Positions 1-8,856 of a stretch of 64,000 nt of DNA are shown in pieces. A program made the translations under genes and the position numbers. How positions within the stretch are numbered: position 1 is the stretch's first letter; every line of letters begins with the position of its first letter. The notes under the pieces are model-generated. The model worked only from the letters and a program-made list of their open reading frames with translations, was not told the DNA's origin and did not search any database. The stretch is from Thermosynechococcus sp. CL-1 (GTDB lineage Bacteria > Cyanobacteriota > Cyanobacteriia > Thermosynechococcales > Thermosynechococcaceae): the NCBI RefSeq assembly GCF_008386235.1, contig NZ_CP040671.1:310001-374000 (forward strand), in the 5' to 3' direction.

Positions 1-172
1 CCAGCAAGAACCTGCTAACTGCAAATGCTAGAAAATACGCAAGAGATTAAGCGATTGCGATCAAACGAGAAATGCAAATGAACTTTTTGTAGGCCAAGCC
101 TCATCACTCTTTTTCGGCCTGCTCACACCTACACTTTCATTATACTCCCTATAATCTAGGGGCTGATTTTTG

Positions 173-203
173 CAAAAAGTAAAGCATTCTGTTCATTGCT
201 TTA
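173..203 (-). terminator. Weak terminator hairpin after dusB
   Basis: On the minus strand the dusB stop codon is the first base triplet of a 7-bp stem (TAAAGCA / TGCTTTA, 10-nt loop, plus-strand 180-203), followed by a short CTTTTTGC tract. The stem is AT-rich, so termination strength is doubtful. The remaining sequence at 1-172 shows no gene I can support. Confidence 0.35.
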
Positions 204-1238
204 GGCCGCGATCGCCCTCATTTCTTGGGCATTTTGCAACCGCTCAATTGCTACATCCAGCAGGGCTAAACCAGCCTCTAGGGTTTCAATGCGACACAAT
301 TCACTGCGCAGTTCTGCGGCATCAGCAAAGCCCTTGGCGTACCACGTCAAATGTTTACGCGCTTGGCGAATCCCCCGTTCCCCCTTGTATTCCCAGAGGG
401 CAATGAGATGATCCCGCGCACAGTGCAGACGTTCAACCACCGTTGGCGCAGGCCGCAATTCCCCGGTTTTCAAAAAGTGATCAATTTCCCCCACCAAGAA
501 GGGATAACCCATCGTTCCCCGCGAGCACATCACACCATCTGCGCCGGTTTGCTCCAAGCAGCGCACTGCCGCTTCTACCGAGAAAATATCGCCATTGGCA
601 ATCACGGGAATACTGACGCGCTCCTTCACCCGCGCAATCCACTCCCAGCGGGCTGGGCCATTAAAGCCTTGGGCACGGGTTCGCCCATGAACCGTAATCA
701 TTGCCGCGCCAGCATCTTCCATCGCCTTGGCAAAGTCAAGGATATTAATCTCCTGATCGCTCCAACCAATGCGGGTTTTGACCGTAACCGGCACAGGCAC
801 CGCCTTGGAGACCGTCCGCACAATTGTTGTTGCCGTTTGCACATCCCGCAGCAGCGAAGAACCACCGCCATTCTTCGTAATTTTATTCACGGGGCAGCCC
901 ATATTGATATCTACCGTATCCGCCCCTTCAGCCACTGCCTTTATCGCTGCTTCTGCTAGAAAATCAGGGCGACAGTCAAAAAGCTGAATACTAATGGGGT
1001 GCTCATTGGCATCCACTTCCATGATCCGGGGCAATGTTTTCAGATAGTGCAACCCCGAAGCACTGACCATCTCCGTGTATATCATTGAGTCGGGGGCATA
1101 ACGGCGCACCAATCGCCGAAACACCAAATCAGTTACCCCGGCCAACGGGGACTGCAAGACCCGACTATTGACCGTAACAGAGCCAATCTGCAATGGCGTT
1201 GCCAAACGGGCTTTTAGCTCTGGAGACAGGGTTGACAT
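201..1238 (-). CDS. dusB: tRNA-dihydrouridine synthase (DusB family)
   Basis: Flavin-dependent enzyme that reduces uridine to dihydrouridine in the D-loop of tRNA. The 345-residue protein is full length for the family, with an N-terminal TIM barrel. The catalytic cysteine sits in the NMGCPV motif near residue 115, and the FMN-site motif VKTRIGW follows near residue 155. I chose the ATG at 1238 over a GTG nine bases upstream because a GGGAG lies just before it, although the spacing is short. It is the last gene of the leftward glycan block, but it is a housekeeping gene and probably unrelated to it. Confidence 0.93.
   Translation of the reverse strand: MSTLSPELKARLATPLQIGSVTVNSRVLQSPLAGVTDLVFRRLVRRYAPDSMIYTEMVSASGLHYLKTLPRIMEVDANEHPISIQLFDCRPDFLAEAAIKAVAEGADTVDINMGCPVNKITKNGGGSSLLRDVQTATTIVRTVSKAVPVPVTVKTRIGWSDQEINILDFAKAMEDAGAAMITVHGRTRAQGFNGPARWEWIARVKERVSIPVIANGDIFSVEAAVRCLEQTGADGVMCSRGTMGYPFLVGEIDHFLKTGELRPAPTVVERLHCARDHLIALWEYKGERGIRQARKHLTWYAKGFADAAELRSELCRIETLEAGLALLDVAIERLQNAQEMRAIAA
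208..215. repeat. HIP1 octamer, representative of many copies
   Basis: GCGATCGC, usually extended to GGCGATCGCC, recurs throughout the window in genes and spacers (for example 208-215, 1720-1727, 3798-3805). This highly iterated palindrome is a hallmark of many cyanobacterial genomes. Only one copy lies in 2251-5747, where the base composition also changes. Confidence 0.9.
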
Positions 1239-1253
1239 AGCTCCCACGAAAGC

Positions 1254-2216
1254 TCAATGCTGCTGCTGCAGTGTTTGCTCTTGATAGGCTGAATAGACTG
1301 CCCGCACATTATACCAGTTCAAAAAGATGCGAGCCACTTCCAAGGCATCTTGAGGGCGACCGATGTTAATCAGCCATTGCAACAGGGGCGCCAGTGTTTT
1401 TTCATTGAGAATGCCGCCGAGGGATAGGATGGCCCAAAGGAAATAGTGAAAGGGCGTCATTTGAATCATGAGCTTCACTTCCCAAATGGGATGCTTTTTA
1501 TAGAACAAGACCCCCATTCGTCCCCTTTCAATCTCTTTCTGAATCAGGGTGGGCACTTGACTGAGGGAAAAGGGGGGATGCCAGTGGTAGCCAACGGCTT
1601 CGGGGCACTTCAGTAATCGCAAACCCAATTTCTTGAGGCGCACCCCTAGTTCTAAATCTTCCCAGCCGTAGAGCTGAAACTGGGTATCAAAGAGGCCTGC
1701 TTTTTCCAACCAATGGCGGGCGATCGCCACATTCCCCGTTGCAAAATAGGCGGCTGAAAAATCAATGATTTTGTAGGGTTCTGAGGTGGGGTCTTCAAAG
1801 TTACAGGTATTAATCACACGGCCATAGGAAAAAGCAGGAACCTGAGTAATATCCTCAATGCCAAGACGTTCTTTTTCTTGGGTTAAGCACTTCCCATGGG
1901 CTTCTAAAAACGTTTCCGTCACTACCAAATCACTATCGATAAAAATAATCCAGTCCCCCTGAGCCACCTGAAGCCCCAAGTTACGGGCAGCCGCAGGGCC
2001 AAGATGTTCCTGTTGAAGCCAGCGGACACAGGGAAACGCTTCACGATGTGCCTCAAGCCACTCAATGGTGTTGTCTGTTGAGCCATCGTCAACAATAATG
2101 ACCTCATAGCCCTCAATGCCTAAGTCTGGATTCCACGTTTGATGGGCGATCGCGCGAATACACTTTTCTAGAATGGGCAAGCGATTATAGGTAGGAATTA
2201 CGACACTAAAAAACAT
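1254..2216 (-). CDS. Family 2 glycosyltransferase
   Basis: Inverting GT-A glycosyltransferase of 320 residues. It opens with the typical GT2 strand and nucleotide-binding segment (FSVVIPTYNRL). A VDDGSTD motif follows near residue 46, and the metal-binding DSD lies near residue 100 (FIDSDLVV). The WEDLELGVRL segment near residue 205 matches the ED acceptor-site motif. The ATG at 2216 has a GGAG five bases upstream, so it is preferred to a GTG six bases further out. It leads the surface-glycan group 1254-5747 and has the GC content of the rest of the chromosome. Donor and acceptor sugars cannot be told from sequence. Confidence 0.85.
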   Translation of the reverse strand: MFFSVVIPTYNRLPILEKCIRAIAHQTWNPDLGIEGYEVIIVDDGSTDNTIEWLEAHREAFPCVRWLQQEHLGPAAARNLGLQVAQGDWIIFIDSDLVVTETFLEAHGKCLTQEKERLGIEDITQVPAFSYGRVINTCNFEDPTSEPYKIIDFSAAYFATGNVAIARHWLEKAGLFDTQFQLYGWEDLELGVRLKKLGLRLLKCPEAVGYHWHPPFSLSQVPTLIQKEIERGRMGVLFYKKHPIWEVKLMIQMTPFHYFLWAILSLGGILNEKTLAPLLQWLINIGRPQDALEVARIFLNWYNVRAVYSAYQEQTLQQQH

Positions 2217-2250
2217 GATCACTCCAGAAATGTGGTCTTGAGCTACTCAA

Positions 2251-3141
2251 CTAGCTTGTTCTATCTAAAACCCAACTATGAAAACGGTGGGAACAAAGGC
2301 GCGGGAATGCATGGTGGAGAATTTTTTCTGCTTCTGTTCCTTTATAACATTGCTTTAACTGCCGCAGGAGTTGAAATGTTTTCCACAAGTCTTTCTCTGC
2401 TTCTTGAGCCTCAGTTGGTGAAATTCCTAGCTTGGCACTTAGGAGTTGCTGCCAGTGGCGCGAACGAATCCGTTGACTATTTTGAGCTTGCTGCCGGCGA
2501 TAAAGGCTTGAGGTTTGCTTCCGATGCACTCGGTACTGCAGAAGCACCTCTGGCACATTCCCCATCTTAAACCCTGCCGCCCATGCCCGCTGCCATAGAT
2601 CATAATCTTCCACCAGTGACCACTCAGAGGAGTACCTCAGTTCTTTGAAAACACTGGAGTGACCCATTACAGATGGATGGGCAAAAGGTACACCAAATAA
2701 CAATTCAATTTCGCAACCTTCATGGGAAGGAGGATAGTGCCAAGAACCAATCGCTGACCCAATGAGCTGAACAGATGAGCCACAAAGATGTAATTTATTT
2801 TTTTCTAGAAATTCAAGTTGACTTTCTAACCTGTTAGGTAAAGTCAAATCATCTGCATCCATTCTAGCGATATATTGACCCTTAGCAAGTTCAATTGCTT
2901 GATTCAGTGTATAAATCAAACCTTGATTATCCCGACGAATTAAATGAATACGAGCATCAAGTTTTGCATAATTTGATAAAATTTCAAAGGAGTTATCCGA
3001 AGAACCATCATCAATAACAATGAGTTCAAAATCATTAAAGGATTGATTAAGAATAGAATTTATAGCTAATTCAATATATTGGTCAGAATTAAAAACTGGT
3101 AAAATAACTGAAATAGTCGGACTGTTGTGTATATTCATCAT
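2251..3141 (-). CDS. Family 2 glycosyltransferase
   Basis: A second GT2 enzyme of 296 residues. It shows the SVILPVFNSDQYI opening, the VIDDGSSDNS nucleotide-binding motif near residue 45 and an ARMDADD metal-binding motif near residue 92. The SLVEDYDLW segment near residue 175 carries the acceptor-side ED. The tail is rich in Gln and Arg and probably helical. ATG 3141 is used; the longest frame starts at a TTG two codons earlier. The gene is markedly AT-rich, as are its three upstream neighbours, which suggests acquisition as a block. The sugar specificity is unknown. Confidence 0.83.
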   Translation of the reverse strand: MMNIHNSPTISVILPVFNSDQYIELAINSILNQSFNDFELIVIDDGSSDNSFEILSNYAKLDARIHLIRRDNQGLIYTLNQAIELAKGQYIARMDADDLTLPNRLESQLEFLEKNKLHLCGSSVQLIGSAIGSWHYPPSHEGCEIELLFGVPFAHPSVMGHSSVFKELRYSSEWSLVEDYDLWQRAWAAGFKMGNVPEVLLQYRVHRKQTSSLYRRQQAQNSQRIRSRHWQQLLSAKLGISPTEAQEAEKDLWKTFQLLRQLKQCYKGTEAEKILHHAFPRLCSHRFHSWVLDRTS

Positions 3142-3160
3142 TAACAATAACTAAATCATC

Positions 3161-4042
3161 TCAAATTCTAATCCAAGTCTTTGGAATTAAATCCGAATCA
3201 TCTTTATCAGATGTGGCGAACCATTTTTGAGGAGCAATTACAATTTTTTCAGGGCTATTATTTAGCCAAGCTCCCCACCAACTAAACGTACTGTTGGCAA
3301 TAATATGATGACGACATAGACTCATGAGGCGCATATCATTATAGCTCTCTTGAGCAGTATTGTTTTCTACATAAAAAATTGGATAAGAAGTTTTCAAGTT
3401 TGATTTTGCCCATTCAGCTTCGTCTGAAAAAACAAAGAATACAGGATCATCTATAAGTGACGTGATATATTCAATGGCTCGATAGTAATAGTCAAGCTGA
3501 CAGACGCCATGAACTTTATGGGTCATAGGATTTGAAACATAGTCTCCACGACGAATATGGAGACTAATTGAATGACACTGAGTAATTTTATCTGCCCATT
3601 GAGCATTTATTTCTGACAAGGGTTGCCTAAACTTGAAATCTTCCCGTAGAAGGTCAGCAATTTCGCTAAAGTATTTTTCTGATTGCCAGTAACCCTGAAG
3701 GTAGGCAGTACTGGGGATAGAGTGAATTTGTTCCCAATAGTGATAGTGAGGTTCAAGAATCAGTCGCCCCTTACATAGCGCTGAAAGTTGCAGGTTGGCG
3801 ATCGCTCTTCTGATTGTTGGCACCCCCCACCACCCCAAAACAGACTTCAAATCTTCAAGAGAAGCAATTGGGGCCTCACAGCAAAATACACGATGTAGCT
3901 CAAACCCTTGATGAAGCTGGTAACTTGCAAAATCGGAAATATCTAAACGCAAGGGCACTCCCCTAGTCATAGACAAAGCCCTTCCTAAAGCATACTGGAA
4001 CATCTGATTGCCAAGGCCACCGATAAGATTGACAAAGATCAT
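3161..4042 (-). CDS. GT11 family alpha-1,2-fucosyltransferase
   Basis: Predicted to transfer L-fucose from GDP-fucose to a hexose in an extracellular or lipid-linked glycan. The 293-residue protein opens with the family signature GGLGNQMFQYALG. It carries the GDP-fucose-binding HIRRGDY motif near residue 160 and the C-terminal NSTFSWWGAWL motif, all typical of GT11. Its start codon shares one base with the stop of the upstream GT10 gene, so translation is likely coupled. An L-galactose or related donor is possible in some family members. The gene is AT-rich compared with its surroundings. Confidence 0.88.
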   Translation of the reverse strand: MIFVNLIGGLGNQMFQYALGRALSMTRGVPLRLDISDFASYQLHQGFELHRVFCCEAPIASLEDLKSVLGWWGVPTIRRAIANLQLSALCKGRLILEPHYHYWEQIHSIPSTAYLQGYWQSEKYFSEIADLLREDFKFRQPLSEINAQWADKITQCHSISLHIRRGDYVSNPMTHKVHGVCQLDYYYRAIEYITSLIDDPVFFVFSDEAEWAKSNLKTSYPIFYVENNTAQESYNDMRLMSLCRHHIIANSTFSWWGAWLNNSPEKIVIAPQKWFATSDKDDSDLIPKTWIRI

Positions 4043-5067
4043 TATTCCGAGTGTTTATGACTAGCGTTGACTTGATCCAAAATGCCGTGAACGATGGTCT
4101 GCACAAAGTGAGCAATAGAAAACCGCTGTGCTTGGGAAGAGTGCAGAAAATTCCAAATCGCTTGCTGGTAGCCTTTATAGATCTCTTCTGGCATCGTCTT
4201 GAGAAAATCGTACAAAGAGTCGTAGGAAGAAAACTCTCTACGGTCAATAAAACAAGCCTTAGGAATGTAGTCGGTAATGTCTGGTGCCCCCCAGTAGATC
4301 GGCACGTTCCCGGCGCAAAAGGCATCAAAAATTTTCTCTGTGATGTAACCACGAAAAATCGCGTTCTCATAGACAATTGAGAAGCGGGACTGTCGTAACA
4401 CTTCACTCTTTGTGGGCGCAATGCCCCGCCAAGACGGAAACGGGGGCAATGGTCTGTGAATCCACCTTTTTTCTAAGGCGTGAATGATCTCTCCCACCAC
4501 GGGCTGTCGGGCTGAATGATTCCAACCGTGACCATAAAGGGCAAAGTCCTGTGGTGCATGACGTTCAAACCAGCGAATAGCTCTGACCCGCTCGCGGTAG
4601 AGATCTTGATACGGAGCCCACCAAGCCAAAGCCTTATTACTGTTGATTAAAACAACCAACTGAGGACGTTGCCCATAGCCATCTACACCACCTGTTACCT
4701 TGAAGGGGTGAGGCAGTTGAATTTGCTGAGCCTGCTTGATAGCTAGGTCAGGGTTCCAAGTAAACACACTTTGATAGCGACGCAATAAGAACCGCTGCCC
4801 ATTGGCTGGATAGATCAAGGGATGTTCAGTGAGAATTACAAACTTTGGAGACTTAGAGCGGGGAGCTTGAACATTAAGATGGAGTTCAAAATCGGGGTCA
4901 TTACAGCATTGATCGAGGCCGACAAGTTCAACGCCTTGGGCACAAAACCCCTCCCGCAGGGCAACCCAAGGCTGTGTTAGCCCGTCTGGAGATCCATTCG
5001 GATCAAAAAATACGGTTGTGGGAATATCAGGATAGACAAAAAGACCAGTTAATCCTTGCTTTGTCAT
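4042..5067 (-). CDS. GT10 family fucosyltransferase
   Basis: Predicted alpha-1,3/1,4-type fucosyltransferase of 341 residues. The diagnostic GT10 donor-binding segment lies in the C-terminal half: VYENAIFRGYITEKIFDAF followed by GNVPIYWGAPDI. The N-terminal half is a weakly conserved acceptor-side domain. The longest frame starts at TTG 5121 and overlaps the FkbM gene. I prefer ATG 5067, which leaves a 23-nt gap, though neither has a convincing ribosome site. It lies directly before the GT11 gene with a one-base overlap. GDP-fucose synthesis genes (gmd, fcl) are not in this window. Confidence 0.82.
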   Translation of the reverse strand: MTKQGLTGLFVYPDIPTTVFFDPNGSPDGLTQPWVALREGFCAQGVELVGLDQCCNDPDFELHLNVQAPRSKSPKFVILTEHPLIYPANGQRFLLRRYQSVFTWNPDLAIKQAQQIQLPHPFKVTGGVDGYGQRPQLVVLINSNKALAWWAPYQDLYRERVRAIRWFERHAPQDFALYGHGWNHSARQPVVGEIIHALEKRWIHRPLPPFPSWRGIAPTKSEVLRQSRFSIVYENAIFRGYITEKIFDAFCAGNVPIYWGAPDITDYIPKACFIDRREFSSYDSLYDFLKTMPEEIYKGYQQAIWNFLHSSQAQRFSIAHFVQTIVHGILDQVNASHKHSE

Positions 5068-5090
5068 TGCATGATTTTCTAGGTTAAAAC

Positions 5091-5747
5091 TCAAATGCTC
5101 TTTAGGCGCCAGCTTTCCCAAACAAATTCATAATTCCACATTTCAATATGAGTTCTTGTTAACTTAAAGCGCAAATTCTGACGCTTTTGTTCTGAGTTCT
5201 CAACAAAATTATGAAACTGAATCTGAAGATATTTTATCTTTTCTATTAAATCAGAATCGATGAGCTTTTTCACTAAATTATACTCTCCTCCTTCAATGTT
5301 AATTTTCATCAAATCTACTTTTTCGATACCAAGCTCCTTGAAAACAGTAGCACAGTTTCGTAGTTGAGCTATTTCCTCTGATGTTTTTGAATTTCTTTTA
5401 TAAAAACTTGACGATTCCTCAGCTATGTGAATTTGGGAAATTTCATCGACGTTGGACAGTCCATAATTCAGGACAATAATCTTTGTATTACCAGCAAACC
5501 GTTTCTTACAAATATGATAGAAGACTGAAACCGGTTCAAAAACAAATACTCGACAATTGAATTTCTCATGAATGAGAGCAGTAAAGTCTCCTTTATATCC
5601 CCCCACATCTAGGACAATGCTCTCTGCATCAAGTGGATAATCAAGCCGCAAGGTACTATCGCCTTTATCTCGAAACCAGCGACGAACCTCTCTTTGAAAT
5701 GAGTTTTGAATTAGCAATGAGTCAAGCCAGTCTAAAACTTTGTTCAT
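5091..5747 (-). CDS. FkbM family SAM-dependent methyltransferase
   Basis: Class I methyltransferase of 218 residues. The SAM-binding strand and glycine loop are visible as IVLDVGGYKGDFTALIH near residue 45. The acidic VFVFEPV strand follows, and the family's KVDLMKINIEGGEYNLV segment lies near residue 140. FkbM proteins O-methylate polyketides or sugars; within this glycosyltransferase block, methylation of a glycan hydroxyl is the likely role. It is the first gene of the leftward group and the most AT-rich one here (about 35-40 percent GC by eye). The start is ATG 5747. Confidence 0.82.
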   Translation of the reverse strand: MNKVLDWLDSLLIQNSFQREVRRWFRDKGDSTLRLDYPLDAESIVLDVGGYKGDFTALIHEKFNCRVFVFEPVSVFYHICKKRFAGNTKIIVLNYGLSNVDEISQIHIAEESSSFYKRNSKTSEEIAQLRNCATVFKELGIEKVDLMKINIEGGEYNLVKKLIDSDLIEKIKYLQIQFHNFVENSEQKRQNLRFKLTRTHIEMWNYEFVWESWRLKSI

Positions 5748-5822
5748 ACCTGAAAAATTTGATAAATGTCAATAAATCAAATGAGGTAAATCCCTAGGTC
5801 ACTAACAGCCCGCTTACAACGC

Positions 5823-6611
5823 TTACGAAGCGATAAAAACGGCTACCATTGCCACGAAAGCTCCCACCGTTGTGTTGATGCCGTTAACGATTTCATTACT
5901 CAGCCAAGTGTAGCGTTCCTGAAGGGTAGCTCCCACCAGACTCTCCACAAGGTTGGCTAGGAAAGCAGCAAGAATACAAATGGGGATGGCGATCGCCCCC
6001 ATCAAGTCCACACTCCAGCCTAGCACAGCAATCACGGTGGCACCAATTAGACCGGCCAGTGTTCCCTCTAAACTCACCGCTCCCTCTGTCCCGCGGGGCA
6101 CCGGTTGTAATGTGGTGATGAGGAAGGTGCGCTGGCCATAGGCTTTGCCCACTTCACTGGCACAGGTATCTGAGAGCTTGGTGCTAAAACTGGCCACAAA
6201 CCCCACCAAAAATAACTCCCGCCATTGGGGCAGCAGGAGAGCAAGGAGTGCACAGAGGGTGCCTGTAAAGGCTGATCCCCAGACATTCTCTGGCCCGCGC
6301 GCCCCGGAGCGTTTTTCAGCAATGCCTGCGGCCTCTTTTTCGGCCATGCCGATGCGGGTGACGGCTGAACCGACAAGGAAATAAACCATGACAATCAGAT
6401 AGCCCTGCCAGCCTAAGGTGCCCCAAATCAGTACGCCGAGGAGCCACGCATGGAAAAGTCCCGCCGCGGTCAGTAACTTCTGCCGCGCAAGGAGGGCGAT
6501 CGCTCCAAGGAAGGTGTTGAGCAAAATACCTATCCACCAAGGGTTCAGTAAAAGACTGCCATCCACAAGAACTGCACTCCGACTGTACTGGCAGCACCTT
6601 ATCATAATCAT
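5823..6611 (-). CDS. DUF92 (TIGR00297) membrane protein, VTE6-like
   Basis: Polytopic membrane protein of about 262 residues with six or seven hydrophobic segments. It carries the DUF92 signatures EKRSGARGPENVWGSAFTGT near residue 100 and FSTKLSDTCASEVGKAYG near residue 145. Plant and cyanobacterial members include VTE6, a phytyl-phosphate kinase that salvages phytol for tocopherol and phylloquinone; the same role is inferred here. The start is uncertain: ATG 6611 is used, but a downstream GTG before the first membrane segment is possible. The gene diverges from the metal permease at 6636 with a very short gap. Confidence 0.8.
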   Translation of the reverse strand: MIMIRCCQYSRSAVLVDGSLLLNPWWIGILLNTFLGAIALLARQKLLTAAGLFHAWLLGVLIWGTLGWQGYLIVMVYFLVGSAVTRIGMAEKEAAGIAEKRSGARGPENVWGSAFTGTLCALLALLLPQWRELFLVGFVASFSTKLSDTCASEVGKAYGQRTFLITTLQPVPRGTEGAVSLEGTLAGLIGATVIAVLGWSVDLMGAIAIPICILAAFLANLVESLVGATLQERYTWLSNEIVNGINTTVGAFVAMVAVFIAS

Positions 6612-6635
6612 ACTTTTCAAGATAGAGGACAGAGG

Positions 6636-7478
6636 ATGAACACTTGGCTACTAGAGCCGCTGCAACACACATTTATGGTCAAGGCACTAGGGGTGAGCAC
6701 CCTTGTGGGCTGCGTTTGTGCGGTATTGTCCTGTTTTTTAACCCTAAAGGGCTGGGCCTTGATGGGGGATGCGGTGTCCCATGCAGTGCTACCCGGTGTG
6801 ATCTTGGCCTATTGGCTGGGGCTGCCCTTTGCCTTAGGTGCCTTTGTTTTTGGTTTGATGGCCGTGACCCTCATTGGCTTTATTCAACGGCAGACACGGG
6901 TGAAGGAGGATACGGTCATTGGCTTGGTGTTTACGGGCTTTTTTGCCTTGGGGTTGGTGCTGCTCTCGAAGACTGCCAGCAGTGTTGACCTGATGCATAT
7001 CCTCTTTGGAAATGTCTTGGGGATTAGCGATCGCGACCTCTGGCAAACAGTGATTGTGAGCCTCATGACACTGATCACGATCGCCCTATTGCATCGGGAT
7101 TTGATCCTCTTTTGCTTTGACCCGACCCATGCCCGCACCATTGGCCTAAATACAACGCTGCTGTACTATCTCCTGCTGGCGTTGCTATCCCTCACCACTG
7201 TCGCTGCCCTGCAAACCGTGGGCATTATTCTCGTCGTGGCGATGCTAATTACACCGGGGGCAACGGCCTATTTGCTGAGCGATCGCTTTGGCATCATGGT
7301 ACTCATTGCCTTGGCAGTGGGTGGCCTTGGCAGTTTATTGGGAACCTACATCAGTTACTATCTCGATGCGTCAACGGGGGGTTGTATTGTTGTTCTGCAA
7401 ACAGTGATTTTTTTGCTGGCGATGATTTTTGCCCCCAAGCACGGTCTGTTGGCCAAAGCCCGCTCTCCCCTGAGTTAG
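6636..7478 (+). CDS. Mn/Zn-type ABC transporter permease
   Basis: ABC-3 family inner-membrane permease of 280 residues with about eight hydrophobic segments. The SxxVGxxCAxLSC start and the LxGWALMGDAVSHAVLPG segment near residue 45 are typical of MntB/ZnuB proteins. It would move Mn2+ or Zn2+ with an ATPase and a binding lipoprotein, but neither partner gene is adjacent. An AGAGGA sits upstream of ATG 6636. Specificity (Mn versus Zn) cannot be decided from the permease alone. Confidence 0.88.
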   Translation: MNTWLLEPLQHTFMVKALGVSTLVGCVCAVLSCFLTLKGWALMGDAVSHAVLPGVILAYWLGLPFALGAFVFGLMAVTLIGFIQRQTRVKEDTVIGLVFTGFFALGLVLLSKTASSVDLMHILFGNVLGISDRDLWQTVIVSLMTLITIALLHRDLILFCFDPTHARTIGLNTTLLYYLLLALLSLTTVAALQTVGIILVVAMLITPGATAYLLSDRFGIMVLIALAVGGLGSLLGTYISYYLDASTGGCIVVLQTVIFLLAMIFAPKHGLLAKARSPLS

Positions 7479-7551
7479 GTTTAAGGATTATTTTGTGGGG
7501 TGTTGCCGATGCCTTTGCTAGAGTTCATGATATAGTTGCCCCATATTTATC

Positions 7552-8814
7552 ATGGGTGAAGACAGTTGCGTTATGGAGTCAGATCAACAGTGGCCTACGG
7601 AACCTGTTCCCTCTGAAGTCCCCGCCTCCTTTGTTTCGGGAGAGGTAGGCATTGCATCTGGCGACAATGGCCATGGCGCACCAACCGATGTGTTAAGGAG
7701 TTATGACAGCTTGGTGGAAACTTCAGCAGCGCGCATCAAAGTGATTGGTGTCGGTGGGGGCGGTGGCAACGCAGTCAACCGCATGATTGCCAGTAATGTG
7801 GCGGGTGTTGAATTTTGGTGCGTCAATACTGATGCGCAGGCGATCGCCCAATCCCAGGCTCACCGCTGCCTGCAAATTGGCCAGAAACTCACCCGTGGTC
7901 TCGGCGCCGGTGGCAACCCCGCCATTGGTCAAAAAGCGGCTGAAGAATCCCGCGAAGACCTTGCTGCGGCACTCAAGGATGCCGATTTGATTTTCATTAC
8001 CTGCGGCATGGGTGGCGGTACCGGCACTGGCGCTGCCCCAATTGTGGCTGAAGTAGCCAAGGAACAGGGCGCCCTAACTGTTGCAGTGGTAACCCGCCCC
8101 TTTACCTTTGAGGGTCGCCGTCGCGCTAGCCAAGCGGATGAAGGAATCGAAGCCCTACAAAGTCGTGTTGACACTCTCATCGTGATCCCGAATGACAAGA
8201 TTCTCTCAGTGATTTCGGAGCAAACATCGGTTCAGGATGCGTTTCGAGTGGCCGATGATGTCCTGCGCCAAGGGGTTCAGGGGATTTCCGACATTATTAA
8301 CCTGCCGGGGCTGATTAACGTTGATTTCGCCGATATTCGTTCGGTGATGGCTGATGCCGGTTCTGCCATGATGGGTATTGGTATTGCCTCTGGCAAGTCA
8401 CGAGCTACGGAAGCTGCCGTCAGTGCAATTTCTTCGCCCCTACTGGAGGGGTCGATTGAGGGTGCCAAGGGCGTTGTCTTCAATATTACGGGGGGCACAG
8501 ATCTCACCCTCCATGAGGTCAATGCCGCTGCCGAGGTGATCTACAATGTGGCCGATGCTAACGCCAATATCATTTTCGGTGCGGTGATTGATCCCCAAAT
8601 GCAAGGGGAAGTTCAAGTCACCGTTATTGCCACTGGCTTTAGTGGTGAACCCATTAGCCGCACTCGTGCCACAACCAAAACGACACCCCTAACGAACCGC
8701 CCCCTAACGATGGCATCGCCTCCCCCGGAAGCCCCCGCACCACAACCAGAGGTTGAAGCCAAGCCGAAGTTAGACATTCCTGAGTTTCTCCAGCGACGGC
8801 GACCGAATCCTTAG
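7552..8814 (+). CDS. ftsZ: Cell division protein FtsZ
   Basis: Tubulin-like GTPase that forms the cytokinetic ring. The 420-residue protein has a variable N-terminal extension of about 60 residues, common in cyanobacteria. The nucleotide-binding [13 protein letters not shown] follows, then the tubulin signature [12 protein letters not shown] near residue 160, and the T7-loop [11 protein letters not shown] near residue 255. A proline-rich linker leads to the C-terminal peptide [10 protein letters not shown], the usual docking tail. The start is ATG 7552; a second in-frame ATG lies eight codons downstream. No division partner is adjacent. Confidence 0.96.
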   Translation: MGEDSCVMESDQQWPTEPVPSEVPASFVSGEVGIASGDNGHGAPTDVLRSYDSLVETSAARIKVIGVGGGGGNAVNRMIASNVAGVEFWCVNTDAQAIAQSQAHRCLQIGQKLTRGLGAGGNPAIGQKAAEESREDLAAALKDADLIFITCGMGGGTGTGAAPIVAEVAKEQGALTVAVVTRPFTFEGRRRASQADEGIEALQSRVDTLIVIPNDKILSVISEQTSVQDAFRVADDVLRQGVQGISDIINLPGLINVDFADIRSVMADAGSAMMGIGIASGKSRATEAAVSAISSPLLEGSIEGAKGVVFNITGGTDLTLHEVNAAAEVIYNVADANANIIFGAVIDPQMQGEVQVTVIATGFSGEPISRTRATTKTTPLTNRPLTMASPPPEAPAPQPEVEAKPKLDIPEFLQRRRPNP

Positions 8815-8856
8815 GTATTAAAGGTGCCTATTTCTAACAGGGGATGGCAGGCCGTC

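Noticed and set aside
170-987. Plus-strand frames of up to 202 codons opposite dusB
   Set aside because: They lie antisense to a full-length, motif-bearing dusB and have biased, low-complexity composition.
2232-2570. 112-codon plus-strand frame opposite the GT2 gene
   Set aside because: No recognisable motif, and it overlaps a clear glycosyltransferase on the other strand.
3963-4421. 152-codon minus-strand frame
   Set aside because: It lies out of frame inside the GT10 and GT11 genes and has no family character.
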